NCBI GenBank assembly: GCA_049999765.1 | Contig: JBNGIQ010009014.1 | Span: 107,162-166,873, forward strand | Reading direction: 5' to 3' | Length of the DNA: 59,712 nt | Origin: Phaeoceros laevis | Taxonomy: Eukaryota > Anthocerotophyta > Anthocerotopsida > Notothyladales | In this document: one piece after another, positions 44,485 to 56,556 of the stretch | How positions within the stretch are numbered: position 1 is the stretch's first letter | Layout: each line of letters begins with the position of its first letter | The notes under the pieces: model-generated | Seen by the model: the letters and a program-made list of their open reading frames with translations, nothing else | Database searches by the model: none | Told to the model about the DNA's origin: nothing | Position numbers and translations under genes: made by a program

Positions 44485-45640
44485 TGATTTTGGACCCCAC
44501 ATTGTGGTGGGACTGCAGGACGAACAAGAAGAGAGCGCGGAGTCCAAGGAGCCCCCGTGGCTGCGGAGTGCAAGGAACCCCTGTGGCTGAACAACTTCTA
44601 CAAGCCTGACTGGGCGGACGCGGAGCTGGCTGCCTTGGACAACCAGGTTGGACAGTCTGCTCAGCCTACAGCCAACCCCTTGTTGCATCATAATGCTGGT
44701 GCTCCGACGGTGCGAGAGTGCCAAGGGTACGGAACGTCTCAGGGTCTAATCGAACAACTTTGTGAGAATGTGCAGCCAAGTCCAGCAGTGGACGCTTTGA
44801 CCATCTTGGCGGAGTAACAATCTCGTGTGTCCCCCTCTCTGCTGTACAGAGTCATCCGAATATGCGGGGCTGAAAAAAATCTGGTGTTGGGGCGACGACT
44901 CAAGTGATGATCTCACTGTCAAGCTTGCGCACGGATCCAACGCATTTTTTGGAAACCATCTCCTGCGCGTGTACGCATGTGGAGGTAGGCTACAGGAGGC
45001 CATGGATGTGTTCAACAGGGTAGGGAAACCGAATGTCTTCACGTGGTTTTCCATAATCTCTGCACATGCTAAGCACGGAAACCGAAGGAGGCCATACAAC
45101 TCTACCGTGAGATGCGTAGGTCAGGAGTGAAGGCGAATGATTACGTCTTTGTAGCTGCCCTTCAAGCTTGTGCACAAATTTGCCGCTGACTTGGAATCTG
45201 GCAGAAAAGTGCACTCGGATGTGTTGCACAGTGGCAATCCTACTAACGTGTTTGTTGGCAACTGCCTGGTTGACATGTGTGCAAAATGTGGCGAATGAAA
45301 AGATGCACGCCAGGTTTTTGACAGCACGGCCACAAAGGATCTGGTGACATGGAATGCCCTGATAGATAGGTATGCACAGCAAGGACTCGGCCAAGAGGTG
45401 CTTGTTGTGTATGGACAAATGGAGGAGGCGGGCCTCAATTTTGCTTGCCTTCTGAAGGCGTGTTCTGAACGCGTGCTCGCCTTCTGTGGCTAACTATGAT
45501 ATTTTTGCTTGTCTTCAGAGGGCAGGGAGCTGCACTCAACGAATGTCAAAAGAGGTTTGCTGGGCAGGGAGCTGCACTCAACGAATGTCAAAAGAGGTTT
45601 GCTAGATGATGTAGTGGTGGGCACCTTTTGTACAATTTTC
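44485..45640 (+). pseudogene. DYW-family PPR pseudogene, inverted copy
   Basis: Leader (LWLNNFYKPDW, AELAALDNQVGQSAQP, CENVQPSPAVDALTILAE) and first motifs (NHLLRVYACGGRLQEAMDVF, FTWFSIISAHAKHG) are clear, on the opposite strand to all other PPR copies. There is an in-frame TAA at 44815 (AE*QSRV, where the others have AEKQSRV), frameshifts near 45090 and 45170, and a TGA after KCGE. Similarity ends at about 45620, at the DDVVVGT codons. Confidence 0.85.
45521..45604. repeat. 42-bp tandem duplication in PPR pseudogene
   Basis: ggcagggagctgcactcaac and the following 22 bp are repeated exactly once, head-to-tail (starts at 45521 and 45563). The length keeps the frame. Confidence 0.9.
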
Positions 45641-45686
45641 GTGGGTACCACACCCTGCAGCAGCAGCTAGGAGACCGTTGTCATAT

Positions 45687-46374
45687 ACCGGATGTCCGGG
45701 GTCAAGGATCATGGAGCGAGGCCATAACCCCTGCAAGTAGCCCAGGGCGCGATGCATCCACCATAGACCACGAAACGACTGGTGGCTCAAGACCGTGCAC
45801 ACCATTTTTTCCCCCTGGCACATAGTGCCATGTGCTGCCTTTTTTGCACAAGGTTGGTTCAAACGTCTTTGTTGGGTAGCACTCTGATGAGTGTGTACGG
45901 GAAGCACTTTGTGGGAGCATTGTAGATGCAAAATACTCGGATGAATTGTCCCAATAGGATGTGGTGTCATATGTTGTATAGAGGAAAGAACTACACGCCG
46001 CGCCTTGCAACCGATGCTCAAGACCTTGTTTGTTAGGGTTTTTTTGTTTGCATATGTAGAAATAGCTACAATGTCAACCTGGAAACAACTAGGTCTCTAC
46101 AAATAGAGTAGCGTTTCACTCCGCAAGTGATTTGGTCTCTACAAATAGAGTAGCGTTTCACTCTGCAAGTGATTTGGATAGTGGATGCAATATGTTTCAC
46201 TCTGCAAGTGATTTGGATAGTGGATGCAATATTTTTGAGGTGTATAGATTTTTTGATGATTTCAAAGTAAAGTAGAGTACAATCTGCAGCTGTAATGCAA
46301 ATGAAAACATGCAATGTGTGATCGGCCCACGAAAAATATGCCAGACATCCGGTGTAGTGTGCCGGACATCCGGT
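45687..46374. mobile_element. Candidate small element with inverted 13-bp ends
   Basis: accggatgtccgg at 45687-45699 and its inverse ccggacatccggt at 46362-46374 bound 688 bp that interrupt the PPR pseudogene tail. Inside are tandem subrepeats at about 46090-46230 (a ~42-bp unit with ggtctctacaaatagagtag, then a ~40-bp unit with ctgcaagtgatttggatagt). No transposase frame. The end motif is itself nearly palindromic, so the inverted pair is weak evidence. A gap follows within 12 bp, hiding any target duplication. Confidence 0.35.
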
Positions 46375-46385
46375 GCACGAAAAGC

Positions 46386-46485
46386 NNNNNNNNNNNNNNN
46401 NNNNNNNNNNNNNNNNNNNNNNNNNNNNNNNNNNNNNNNNNNNNNNNNNNNNNNNNNNNNNNNNNNNNNNNNNNNNNNNNNNNNN
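46386..46485. other. Assembly gap (100 N)
   Basis: Between the candidate element and protease unit 4. Confidence 0.99.
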
Positions 46486-46922
46486 CATCATTTCATTTTG
46501 TATCGTGAAATATGCACTTTTTTTTGTCCGACGTGAACTTGGCACCACTTTTTTCAAACAGTTACGTTTGGTGGTGAATATTACCGTAACCTCGGAGACA
46601 CTGTTTCAGAAATATGTAGCGTCCGTTACATTATTTTTCATTATTTTTCTATGAAGGATTCAACAAGGTTCACATATAGCTTTCAAGCAGAAGCAAGTTA
46701 TATTTATTACATGCATAACTATGAATTTGTTGATTTCTTGGATAATCACGAACTCAACTTACATGCTATCGATGTGACAGCGTGTACACCTCCAAATGAC
46801 CATGGAGTCATGATAAACGATAAACTTTCAATAGAATACAAAGTACACTATCCACTTGCGCCTTCCTAACCTACTTTATTTTTCTTTACTTCACAACCAT
46901 GATATCCGACATCAACTATTTT

Positions 46923-48345
46923 TATTATGTGAGACGATTGCTTGGTTGGAATGCTAATTGTGAATTCACATCATCGTAAATCACTCAAGCATCACGTTGT
47001 TGTCTATTGCCGAAGTAGTTTGTAGAGCTTCCAGTAGTACGGCTTATTATGAGTAAGCAATAGCCGCTACTACCATTGCTCATGGTCACCCATCCCCATG
47101 TGTTTTTTGTTGCAATGTTCCATTTAGCACCACCTTGAAATTCAAAACTAAGCATCGGAAATGATATGCTGTCTGTTTTTGTGCATACTGTGAAGTAAGG
47201 GTGGCTTGAGTTCAAAATAAAGCCTTGAAGTTTCTTCTTGTATGCCTTGGATAGTGGATCAAATGCTGCTGGGAGTAGCCAAGTATGTGAGAACCCACTA
47301 TCTATATTTGTGCCTCCTGTACCATCGCTGTGGATCTTAAATGTTGAATGAGGAATTGACACATGAGCATCATCCAAATAGATGTTGGTTATGTGTACGT
47401 AATAAAAATCAACCTTCTGCTTAGCATTTGTGTTCCGTACAAGTTTTGTGTATTGGGCGGAAGGAACTTTTTGTAAGGCAGCATCCCCAAAAATCAAGGA
47501 GCCTTTTTTATTTACCGTACCACCCACAGTATTAGGAAAACAATACCCGAACGTCTTTTTAATGAGGTTGCGGTTTGCAAGCTGCGATATAAAGGAAGTA
47601 GAACCTCTACCAAGCCCAAGGATTCCTGTTCCATCGCCACTGAATTCGCCATCCTAATACACTCCTTGATCAAAAGTGAAATTGTGAATGGTGACACCTC
47701 TTGTGCCCCCTGAATTTAGTGTCAGCTCGTCGGTTGATACAATCCCTTCTGTATAATCCCCGTCCAAGTAACCTATATGGCACCAACAAGTTTCTTTTGA
47801 CTGGTAAAATGTCACACGTCCGTTCGAGCACGTCATACTTTGTGCAAATGTTGTCATGGCAACTTGATTGACGAAATGTTGTCGACTTTTGGAATTGAAG
47901 CTCACAATCCCATGAGCACAGTTGTAACACTTAACACAATCAGCATCTTGAACCCACGTCCAACTGCTACCTGTATCAATCTCAACTTTCAAATGCTGGC
48001 TTGGTTTTCCGATAGCGATCTCAGTATAGAAAACTGGAGCTCATGATATTACTCCTATCTTTCCCTCGAAGTTATGCACATTGGTCTCCATTTTTCGCAT
48101 TCTGGCAAGGAGCGTAGAAGTGCTTCAATATGATCTTTATGAGTAGTTGTTTGATGTTTCTCCAATTCATATAGAGGCATGTAAAAACTGGTCAGATTTT
48201 CATTTACATTTCTCCCTTCTTGTGTATACGTGAGTTTTAGAGCACTTTTGAACAGTCTTGCAGACTCTGCTATATGTGACCACAAAAGGATAAGACAAGC
48301 AAGCAAAAAGACAGACAAACTTGACGATGTTCTGAAGTTTCTCAT
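46923..48345 (-). pseudogene. Aspartic protease copy 4, multiply damaged
   Basis: Lesions against copy 2: a frameshift and rearranged bases near 48105-48112 and 48040-48050; one base fewer near 47885 (ccaaaagtcg), breaking the frame after FNSK; and a TAG after GVY at 47656. There is also TGG to TGA at ~46984 (RDA followed by stop), and the last Cys changed to Arg (cgt for tgt) near 46930. The IDTGSSWTWVQ and NIDSGFSHTW motifs survive in separate frames. Clear pseudogene. Confidence 0.88.
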
Positions 48346-49179
48346 TGTAAGCTGAACATTGAACAATGTCATAAGTGAGCTAGGCTCTAATACATGTGGA
48401 CTTTTGGACCTATCAAGCACATAATAGAGTTTCTTCTTATTCTTTACTAGTATAGGTGAATAGACTTTGAAGTTTATAAAGGTATGTGTATTTTATGTTT
48501 AGTGATCTCACAATAGAATGTTCCTCAAACTTAGCTTCACTTGCCTTGCTTTCTTTCAAAGTTGGCAACAATGAAAATTTAATTTTAGATCATATAATGC
48601 TCATACTAGTATTAGATTCATTTCCATGATCCAAATGGATATAGGATCTTGTGATAGCTAAGACTTGTTCTCAGAGGCATTTAGCACTTGTCTTCGTTGT
48701 TGTTCAAAGGTGCCGAGTTAACCTTTAGTGTCCAGCCTCGCTTGCTGCTGTAGCAACAGCAAGAGTCAAGCTACGATGTCCTACTTCAATTTCATAGGAC
48801 CTCAGGCCTATTCACCCAATGGCATGCAAGTGATGGCAGCATCTCTGAGTTTGAAAGAGAAGGAATGGCATGCGCAATAGGTTCCAGAATTGGATAACAT
48901 CACAACCCTCCTCAAGATTCTTGGAAGATACTCTAGTCTAGCCTCTTCCTTACATAGGCTAGATCGAAGAAATTGAAGGGTGTTGCAAATCATAAACACT
49001 CTTGCACTAATGATAGATTGAACTATACATATGTGGACATCAAGTAGCGAAGCGAAGGAGTCACGTTCTCCATTCAGGTGTAACTCTCGAGCTTTAGCCT
49101 TGTACCCAAAATCTTGGGAGAGTTTTAAGCGCCAAATTGATTGCTTATTGCATATGACGCCCATTGTGTGACCGCTACA
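48346..49179. repeat. Protease-unit 5' flank, copy 4
   Basis: Same flank as upstream of the other copies; continues, as in copy 2, into the hypothetical gene. No coding signal. Confidence 0.7.
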
Positions 49180-49810
49180 TCAAAGTTGGTCTCTCAAGGC
49201 GCTTTCATTGAAAAAGATTTTGATCACGTCCTCGACGCCCATTGTCTCAGGGTGTAGCCTGCAGCGCCAGAGGATGTCCACCCTGTCCACGTCCAAGCCA
49301 CTGACGGGCCTGACCAACCAGTGCGGCCCGGGGTAGTAGTTTTGTGAGTGCAGCATGGACAGAAAGATTTCTTCAAAGCAGAGGGATGCCAGCTCCGAGT
49401 GCTCCTCTCGGTATTCCTCAGCATAGTTGAAGATGTTCTCGGGTGTGATGCACGTTTTGTCGCTCATGTAGGGCTTGGACGACTTATTTTTTGAGTTCCT
49501 GAATCCTTGTCTCGTAATCCTCAAACGAAGAAAGAGACTCGCTGTTGAACGAAGAAAGAGACACTGCTGCGTGGTGCAATTCCCTGGTGGGAGCTGACGA
49601 ATGTGCACCCGTTTTTTCTCCCATAGTCTGCTTAGGTTCCTGCCTGTAGTACTTGTCGATATTGATGCCATTCAGCATGGCCTCCGCTGACGCATAGTCG
49701 TCGTCGTCGTCTTCCAGCAGGTCGTCTGAGCCTGATCCCGCTGTGGTGCTAGTAGAGTTGGGAGGCTGGGTTGCCGGGAAGTCTGCATCCCACGGTGATG
49801 ATCACTCTAC
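49180..49810 (-). pseudogene. Hypothetical acidic protein, damaged copy
   Basis: Second copy of the 37605-38234 gene. One extra T in a T-run near 49495 shifts the frame before KSSKPYMSDKTC. An insertion duplicates gaacgaagaaagagac near 49550. The start codon region (accatggcc in copy 2) reads actgtcgcc, so the ATG is lost. The conserved C-terminal part still reads through. Confidence 0.8.
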
Positions 49811-49811
49811 T

Positions 49812-49899
49812 GTCGCCATTTCGAACTGCTACCGTCGCCATTTCGAATTGCTACCGTCGCCATTTCGAACTGCTACCGTCGCCATTTCGAACTGCTGCT
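49812..49899. repeat. 22-bp tandem repeat, four units
   Basis: gtcgccatttcgaactgctacc starts at 49812, 49834, 49856 and 49878. It arose at the lost start region of the damaged hypothetical gene; copy 2 has one unit. Confidence 0.92.
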
Positions 49900-50257
49900 T
49901 CGTCTCCCCGTTGTCTGGTGCTTCACTTTGCTGGCAAAGTGAAGCGATTAGGTCTGCCGAAGTTTTCTGACCGAATAGCATCTCCAAAATAATGAGGTTT
50001 AGATTGGCAAGATAGAAAAATACGTTAGTCGCAAGGTTCAATGGTCTCAAAAATTGTTTGGCCTGAGCTCCCAAGGATGCTACCAAAATGCTTCTAATAA
50101 TGCATTGGCAAGCACGAGTGCGCTACAACCTCAATCCTGCGCTCGCGAAGACCCATAATGAAACTCATGCTCATGCTGTCTGGACAGACGATCCAAACAA
50201 CCAAAAGTTGGCGTTCTGTGAACGTCTCAGTCAGGGACAAAATGGAGACCCTCCTCC
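49900..50257. other. End of duplicated unit and VALRS 3' flank
   Basis: About 49940-50020 still matches 38340-38426 (ttagattggcaagatagaa). The rest is unique and non-coding, leading to the valyl-tRNA synthetase stop. Confidence 0.5.
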
Positions 50258-53200
50258 TCAGAGGGCTAGTGCCTGGAAATCGGCTGTTGCCGCATCAACA
50301 ATCTCAAGTTCCGTAGAGAGCTCGGCTAGTTTTGTTGTGTTTTCTTGCTGCACAGTGGCTGGGGCCTTTGCATAGCCAGATGTGCTCATCAGTGCTGAAA
50401 GAGCATCTTGCTGCCTGTCAAACCAAAGACGCCTAGTTAGCTTCATAAGCAATCCAGTAATGGCCACCCTAGCAGAGCACACTGACTCGACCCACCTCTG
50501 AAGTTCATCTCTCTTCTTCTTCAATTTGGACAGTTCCAGGTCTACATCGACCAAACCTTGAACAAGAAGAAAAACTGACACACTTGCGTTTACAATCTTC
50601 ACACCACATCCCACTGGAGGTTGTTCAACATCTCTCAGCACCTACATTCCAGGCAGAGTTTCGTTAGAGCAGTTGCCACAGGCATTGCCGGAAACATACA
50701 AAAAGCCACAGTTCAGATGCTTAGCAGGTTGCATAAAACTCACCTTGACTGACACGCTTGCCAGGGTGGATATGACAGATAGGCCGTTGTCAACCAGATC
50801 TGTTGCAATCGCATCATCGTTGGAGAGTACAAAAAGCTCCGCCCTGCAGGCCAAATGCAATGGCCACTGTCAAACTTCCTTCTAGATGAGCTGGAGACTG
50901 ACAATGCCAACTACTAGCAATTCACTCAAAAGCACCACGAGAGTTCGGCATGGGCAGAACAAAGCAAGCATCATTACTTCTGATTAGTCTGTAACCCATA
51001 TCTCATTCGTAAGCTTCTTGCCGACTTTACCACAGCCTCTATGAGTCCCATTTGTGCCTCAGACTTCTCATCTGCCCAGGCCTGCCACAGGATTATTTTC
51101 GAGATCAGAGAATGGACATTTTTGCATCACCAGAAAACAGCATTCCCCTATACCACACATCTGTATCCTGATTGGGTTTGATATAGGCAACGTTTTAGGA
51201 GCTGCAAACCAACCTCCTGCTCTGAAGGATAATCTGCCACCACAATTGATTCAGACATCCCTTCTTTCCGAGGGAGCCGCTGCCATAACTCCTCTGATAT
51301 AAATGGCATGAGAGGATGCAGAAGGCGAAGACCGGCATCTAAGCAAATCCATAGTGTGTCCTTTGCAGCCAATTTTACTGATTCAGCTTCCGAGTCTTCG
51401 GTGTCAATTACAAGAGCAGGCTTTATAACCTCAATAAAAACGTCACAGAGCTGATATTGCCACCAGGAATAAATCGCCGTGGTCGCCTCCGTCAGATCAT
51501 AATTCTCAAAGGCTTCGTTGGTTTTTGAGATGGTCTGATTCAGTACTGACAGGATCCACTTGCAACTGAAGGGTAAGGAAGTTACGACCACAGATTTGGA
51601 AGGGATAAAGTCAGTCCCAAGCCTCAGCAATGCAAAACGGACAGCATTCCATAGCTTGTTGCACCACTGTCTATAACCAACCACCCGCTGAATATCCAGG
51701 TTAATCTTCAATGGCTACACATCACAAGTTTTAAAGCATTAGGATATCGTACAAGGCGTCAGAAAGGCAAACAAGCGTTATGGAGCTATCTCATCACCTG
51801 ACTTTACCTGCATTGTATACGATACAAGAGCAAACCGAAGAGCATCCGCACCGCATTCTATAATGCCCTTGGGATAATCTACCACGAGACTCTGTGATGC
51901 ACGCTCTACTTCTTTTGGGTCCAAATTCCCACTTTTGAGTTTCTCTTGGAGCTGTTCCAATGTCACCCCAGAGATAACTTCCAAGGGATCTATAACATTC
52001 CCCAAAGATTTTGACATTTTGCGACCTTGGGCGTCTCGAACCATAGCATGGAAAAAAACCTGCCCGGAAAACAAAAAAACCATTAGTAACACGAGAAAAC
52101 CGAGAACCACTAATGGCTCCAAACCAATGAGATAGAAGTGTATTAAAGCAGAAACAAACCTGCTTGAATGGTACTTCATTTGTAAGCTTCATTCCCATCA
52201 TCACCATTCTAGCGACCCAGAAGAAAATAATGTCATGCCCAGTTTCAAGCAGTGATGTTGGATAGAAAGTCTGAAGATCAGGTGTTTCCCCTGGCCACCC
52301 CATGACAGAAAATGGGAACAGCCCAGACGAGAACCAAGTATCTAGTACATCTGGGTCTTGCTCAAGGCGGAACTTCTTCCCCGTGTTTTTCTTACTAGCC
52401 CTAGCCAAGGCTTCACCCTCATCTCTACCAACAAACCAGTGATATTCATCGTTATATGCTCCAAACTCCTTAACCTCATCTTCCTCGATGTAAGCATACC
52501 ATGCAGGAACACGATGACCCCACCAGAGCTGCCTTGATATACACCATGGTCTAATGTTTTTCAGCCATCTGAAACAAGTAGTAGGACCTTCCAGTAAGCT
52601 CAAAACGCCAGAGGCAAAAAAGCACCAAAAAAAGAACTGCTAAGCTACTGAAAGCTGCAGGATTTCAAAACAAGGACAGTACAAACCCATGCCAAGTGTC
52701 CTCAAAAATTTTTGGTAAAATTTTGAGTTTGCCTTGTCGAACTGCTTCGCTGGCATCTTCGGCCAGCTGCTGGCAATGCACATACCACTGTGGCTTGACC
52801 AAGGGTTCCACAACGTCACCACTTCTGGAGCAGATCCCAAGCTTCATAGGATTGTCTGCCACCCCTCTGTAGAGTCCCTGCGATGGTGCAAGCACCCAGA
52901 TTGTTAGAAAAAAAGTTGCAGGATGCCAAGGCTGTGCAAGAGTAGAAAGTCAGGTTGGTTTGCCCGGTTGTGATACTTTGCCTTGACTTCGAGTGCTTTG
53001 ACAACTTCCACGCGAGCATCAAAGCGTTTTAACCCCTGATACTCCTTTCCACCATAGTTGTTAACCTTGCCATCATCTGTAAAAATGTTGATGAACTCCA
53101 AGTCATGCCGCTTACCAACATCATAATCGTTGGGGTCATGTGCAGGAGTAATCTGAACACCACAGACCAAGGTAGCTGGTTAGAACTGACCACAAAGGAT

Positions 53201-55185
53201 TCAGAAGTTCAAGGACGAGGAGCTCCATGTAGCCGAATTCACCTTGACTGCACCCGTTCCAAACTCCATGTCAACAAGCTCAGCATCACAAATGATGGGA
53301 ATCTTCCTCCCATTAAATGGATGTACCGCAAACTTGCCATGCAAGTGAGAATACCGCTTGTCCTCAGGGTGAACAGCTACAGCTGTGTCACCAAGCATTG
53401 TCTCAGGTCGGGTAGTTGCTACAACAATTTCGCCGTCTCCACCTTCCAATGGATATGCAAAAGATGTGATTGCACCAAACTCCACTGTGTGATCATATCC
53501 TGGCACCTTTATGTGCTCTCTGCCTTTTAACTCAATATAATCAACCTACATAGAAGAGGACCATAGCATGCGTAAGACTCCAGACTTGAAACGAGCCCTT
53601 GACAAATCAACTCAGTGCCAGCATTCACCTCGATATCGGATATTGCAGTCTTTAGAGTACAATCCCAGTTCACAAGGCGGTTATCTCTGCATTGAGCTCA
53701 AAGACAATTATCAGGACCAAAGTGCAGGGTACTTCAACACTCCTAAAGATCTTAACTGCTAGCAGACATCAAAACTAACAATCGTAGTCACCTGTAAATC
53801 AGGCCATCGTCATAGAATCGTACAAAAGCCTCAGTAACAGCTCTAGACAACTTGCTATCCATCGTGAAGCACTGCACACGCAGACATATGAATCAGGGTG
53901 CAAACAAACATACTGCTTGATCACATATCCTCTGAGTATCATCAGTGTAGAGAGACTTACTTCTCTGGACCAATCAAGTGAGGCACCAATTCTTCTTTGC
54001 TGCTTGCTGATTCTGTCACCATATTCTTTCTTCCACTCCCACACCTATCATGCTTTCGCTCAAGTGAGACCAAAGCAAGGAACATCTCTAGCTACTTGAC
54101 CTCTGAGATAAGACCGTGAGGACTCACAAACCTTGGCCACAAATTGTTCCCTTCCAATGTCGTGCCTTGTCAACCCACTCTCCCTCATAATCTTTTTTTC
54201 TACAACAACCTGCACCGAACTGCCTGCTTAGCTCCATGCACTTGGAACCTTTGACCCAGGCCTGTGAATGATGGGACTACTACCTGAGTTGCAATGCCGG
54301 CATGGTCCATCCCTGGAACCCAAAGAGTGTTGTACCCTCTCATTCTCCGCCATCTGACGACTGTGTCCTGAAGCAACAGCAGCAGGCTGAGCCCAATTCA
54401 CGATGTCCCAAAAAGCGCGGGACAACGTCTCAAGACAAGGCAACTCGTTACCTGAATGGCAGCCGTTAGAGCGTGGCCAATATGTAGGGCACCCGTAACA
54501 TTTGGTGGAGGAACCACCTGCACAGCAATGTAATCAGAATCATCAGGAGTAGCGAACATGACCCGCAAACACGAAACAGTACGCATGAATTCCCAAGGTT
54601 CCTTGACTCTGGTACTTACAATCGTAAATGGAGGATTTTTTTTGGAACTATCGGCGACAAAGAAGCCACTTTTCTCCCAATATTCATACCAGCTGCACCA
54701 GCCAGAAAGTTGAATGCCAGTAAGCGGACACTTTCTGCAATTTGGATGCTCAGATCTGTCGGGGAAGATATCAATCCAAATGTTCACCTGCGCTCAACAG
54801 CCTCGGGGCTGTACCCCGCAGCCATTTGCGGAGCAAGCTTCTTCTTTTCACCGGCCGGGGTGGGAGGATTGACAACATCTTCAGCAAGTGCTGGATTGCG
54901 TTTTGCCTTCACCTCCTTCTTTTTAGCAGGTCCATCTTGTGAAGCTTTTGCAGCTTGCGCTTTGGCAGCCTCCGCCTTCTGTGCAGCTTTCAGCTTCTTC
55001 AACTCTTTCTCCCTGGCCTGAATGCACCAAAGATTGTGATGACAAGTTGAATGAGGCAAAACACAGCTAAACTGATGAAACAGAGGAACCAAGGCCCGGC
55101 GGCGCACCTTCTCCTCCTTTTTCTTCTTGCGCTCCGGGTCTTCATCCTGGCATTCCGGTCGGGCTTCCGAGCCGGGAGCCCCCAT
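50258..55185 (-). CDS. VARS: Valyl-tRNA synthetase
   Basis: Nineteen exons join in phase to about 1054 aa (boundaries +/-2 nt in places). Starting from 55185: 55185-55108, 55017-54788, 54692-54620, 54517-54452, 54367-54284, 54209-54132, 54044-53961, 53871-53792, 53686-53629, 53545-53243, 53152-52982, 52877-52687, 52568-52160, 52059-51808, 51714-51214, 51081-50978, 50843-50744, 50641-50496, 50414-50258. A Lys-rich eukaryotic N-extension is followed by [16 protein letters not shown] (HIGH at 139-142), the editing domain ([27 protein letters not shown]), [26 protein letters not shown] (649-653) and the C-terminal coiled-coil arm. It charges tRNA-Val and edits Thr. Plants usually use one gene for cytosol and mitochondria; no clear presequence is visible from this start. 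Confidence 0.94.
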
Positions 55186-55302
55186 TGCTTGAATGCAAGG
55201 CGTGCTTGTAGCTTCTGTGGCTTTCACCACGGCCGATAATGTAATCTCAGGGTTAAGGGGTTTATGTTTCGACGGTCGTGGGCTCCAAGGAAAAGGAGCG
55301 AG
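55186..55302. promoter_or_regulatory. 117-bp bidirectional promoter VARS / AK6
   Basis: Only 117 bp separate the ATGs of two divergent housekeeping genes. Both leaders and core promoters must overlap here. No TATA box is evident, as usual for such genes. Confidence 0.6.
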
Positions 55303-55995
<693 letters not shown>

Positions 55996-56556
55996 TCCTC
56001 GTCTAACGTCCTCTCAAGCATTTCGGCAACGAACTCTACACCGCAGATTGGACAAATTTTGGGAGTAAAACAACTCACTGTTAGTGTAAAGTCCTGGTCC
56101 ATCTTTAGACCAGACATTGTATCATACACGGGAGCAGGTAAAGCGGGCTCTCTTGTTCCTTTGAAGTATGGTTTGGTATAGGGACTCCGCCTCTGGCACT
56201 TGTTTCCTCAACTACTGGTCACTGTAGCAAGGTGTGGTGCTGCCCTTGTCCCAGTCCCTAATTCTTCCTTGTCGAAGACTGAACCGTCACTTGGCAGTGG
56301 CACTTTCCAAGTTTGCCCAACTCGCCGAATCTGACCTACCAGCCCCGAGGTCAGATCTGAACATGCAAACACAATTATGTATTTCAACCAGCAGCATCAA
56401 GCCATCAGTGGACTATGACTGTTTTAAACCTAAACCTTCAGCCATCACAAGTTATGCTGTCAGTCTTGACTGCGTTGCTTTACATAGCTCAATTTGAGCT
56501 CAAATCACCTAGGAAGCTACCAAAATGGTGGTCTGAAAGATTCACCATATTTAAAC
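55996..56556. other. Convergent intergenic region AK6 / SPCS2
   Basis: 3' flanks of two genes that point toward each other. No coding or repeat signal seen. Confidence 0.5.

Noticed and set aside
46985-48420. Functional split protease made of two or three proteins
   Set aside because: Several independent stops and frameshifts plus a lost Cys fit a pseudogene better.
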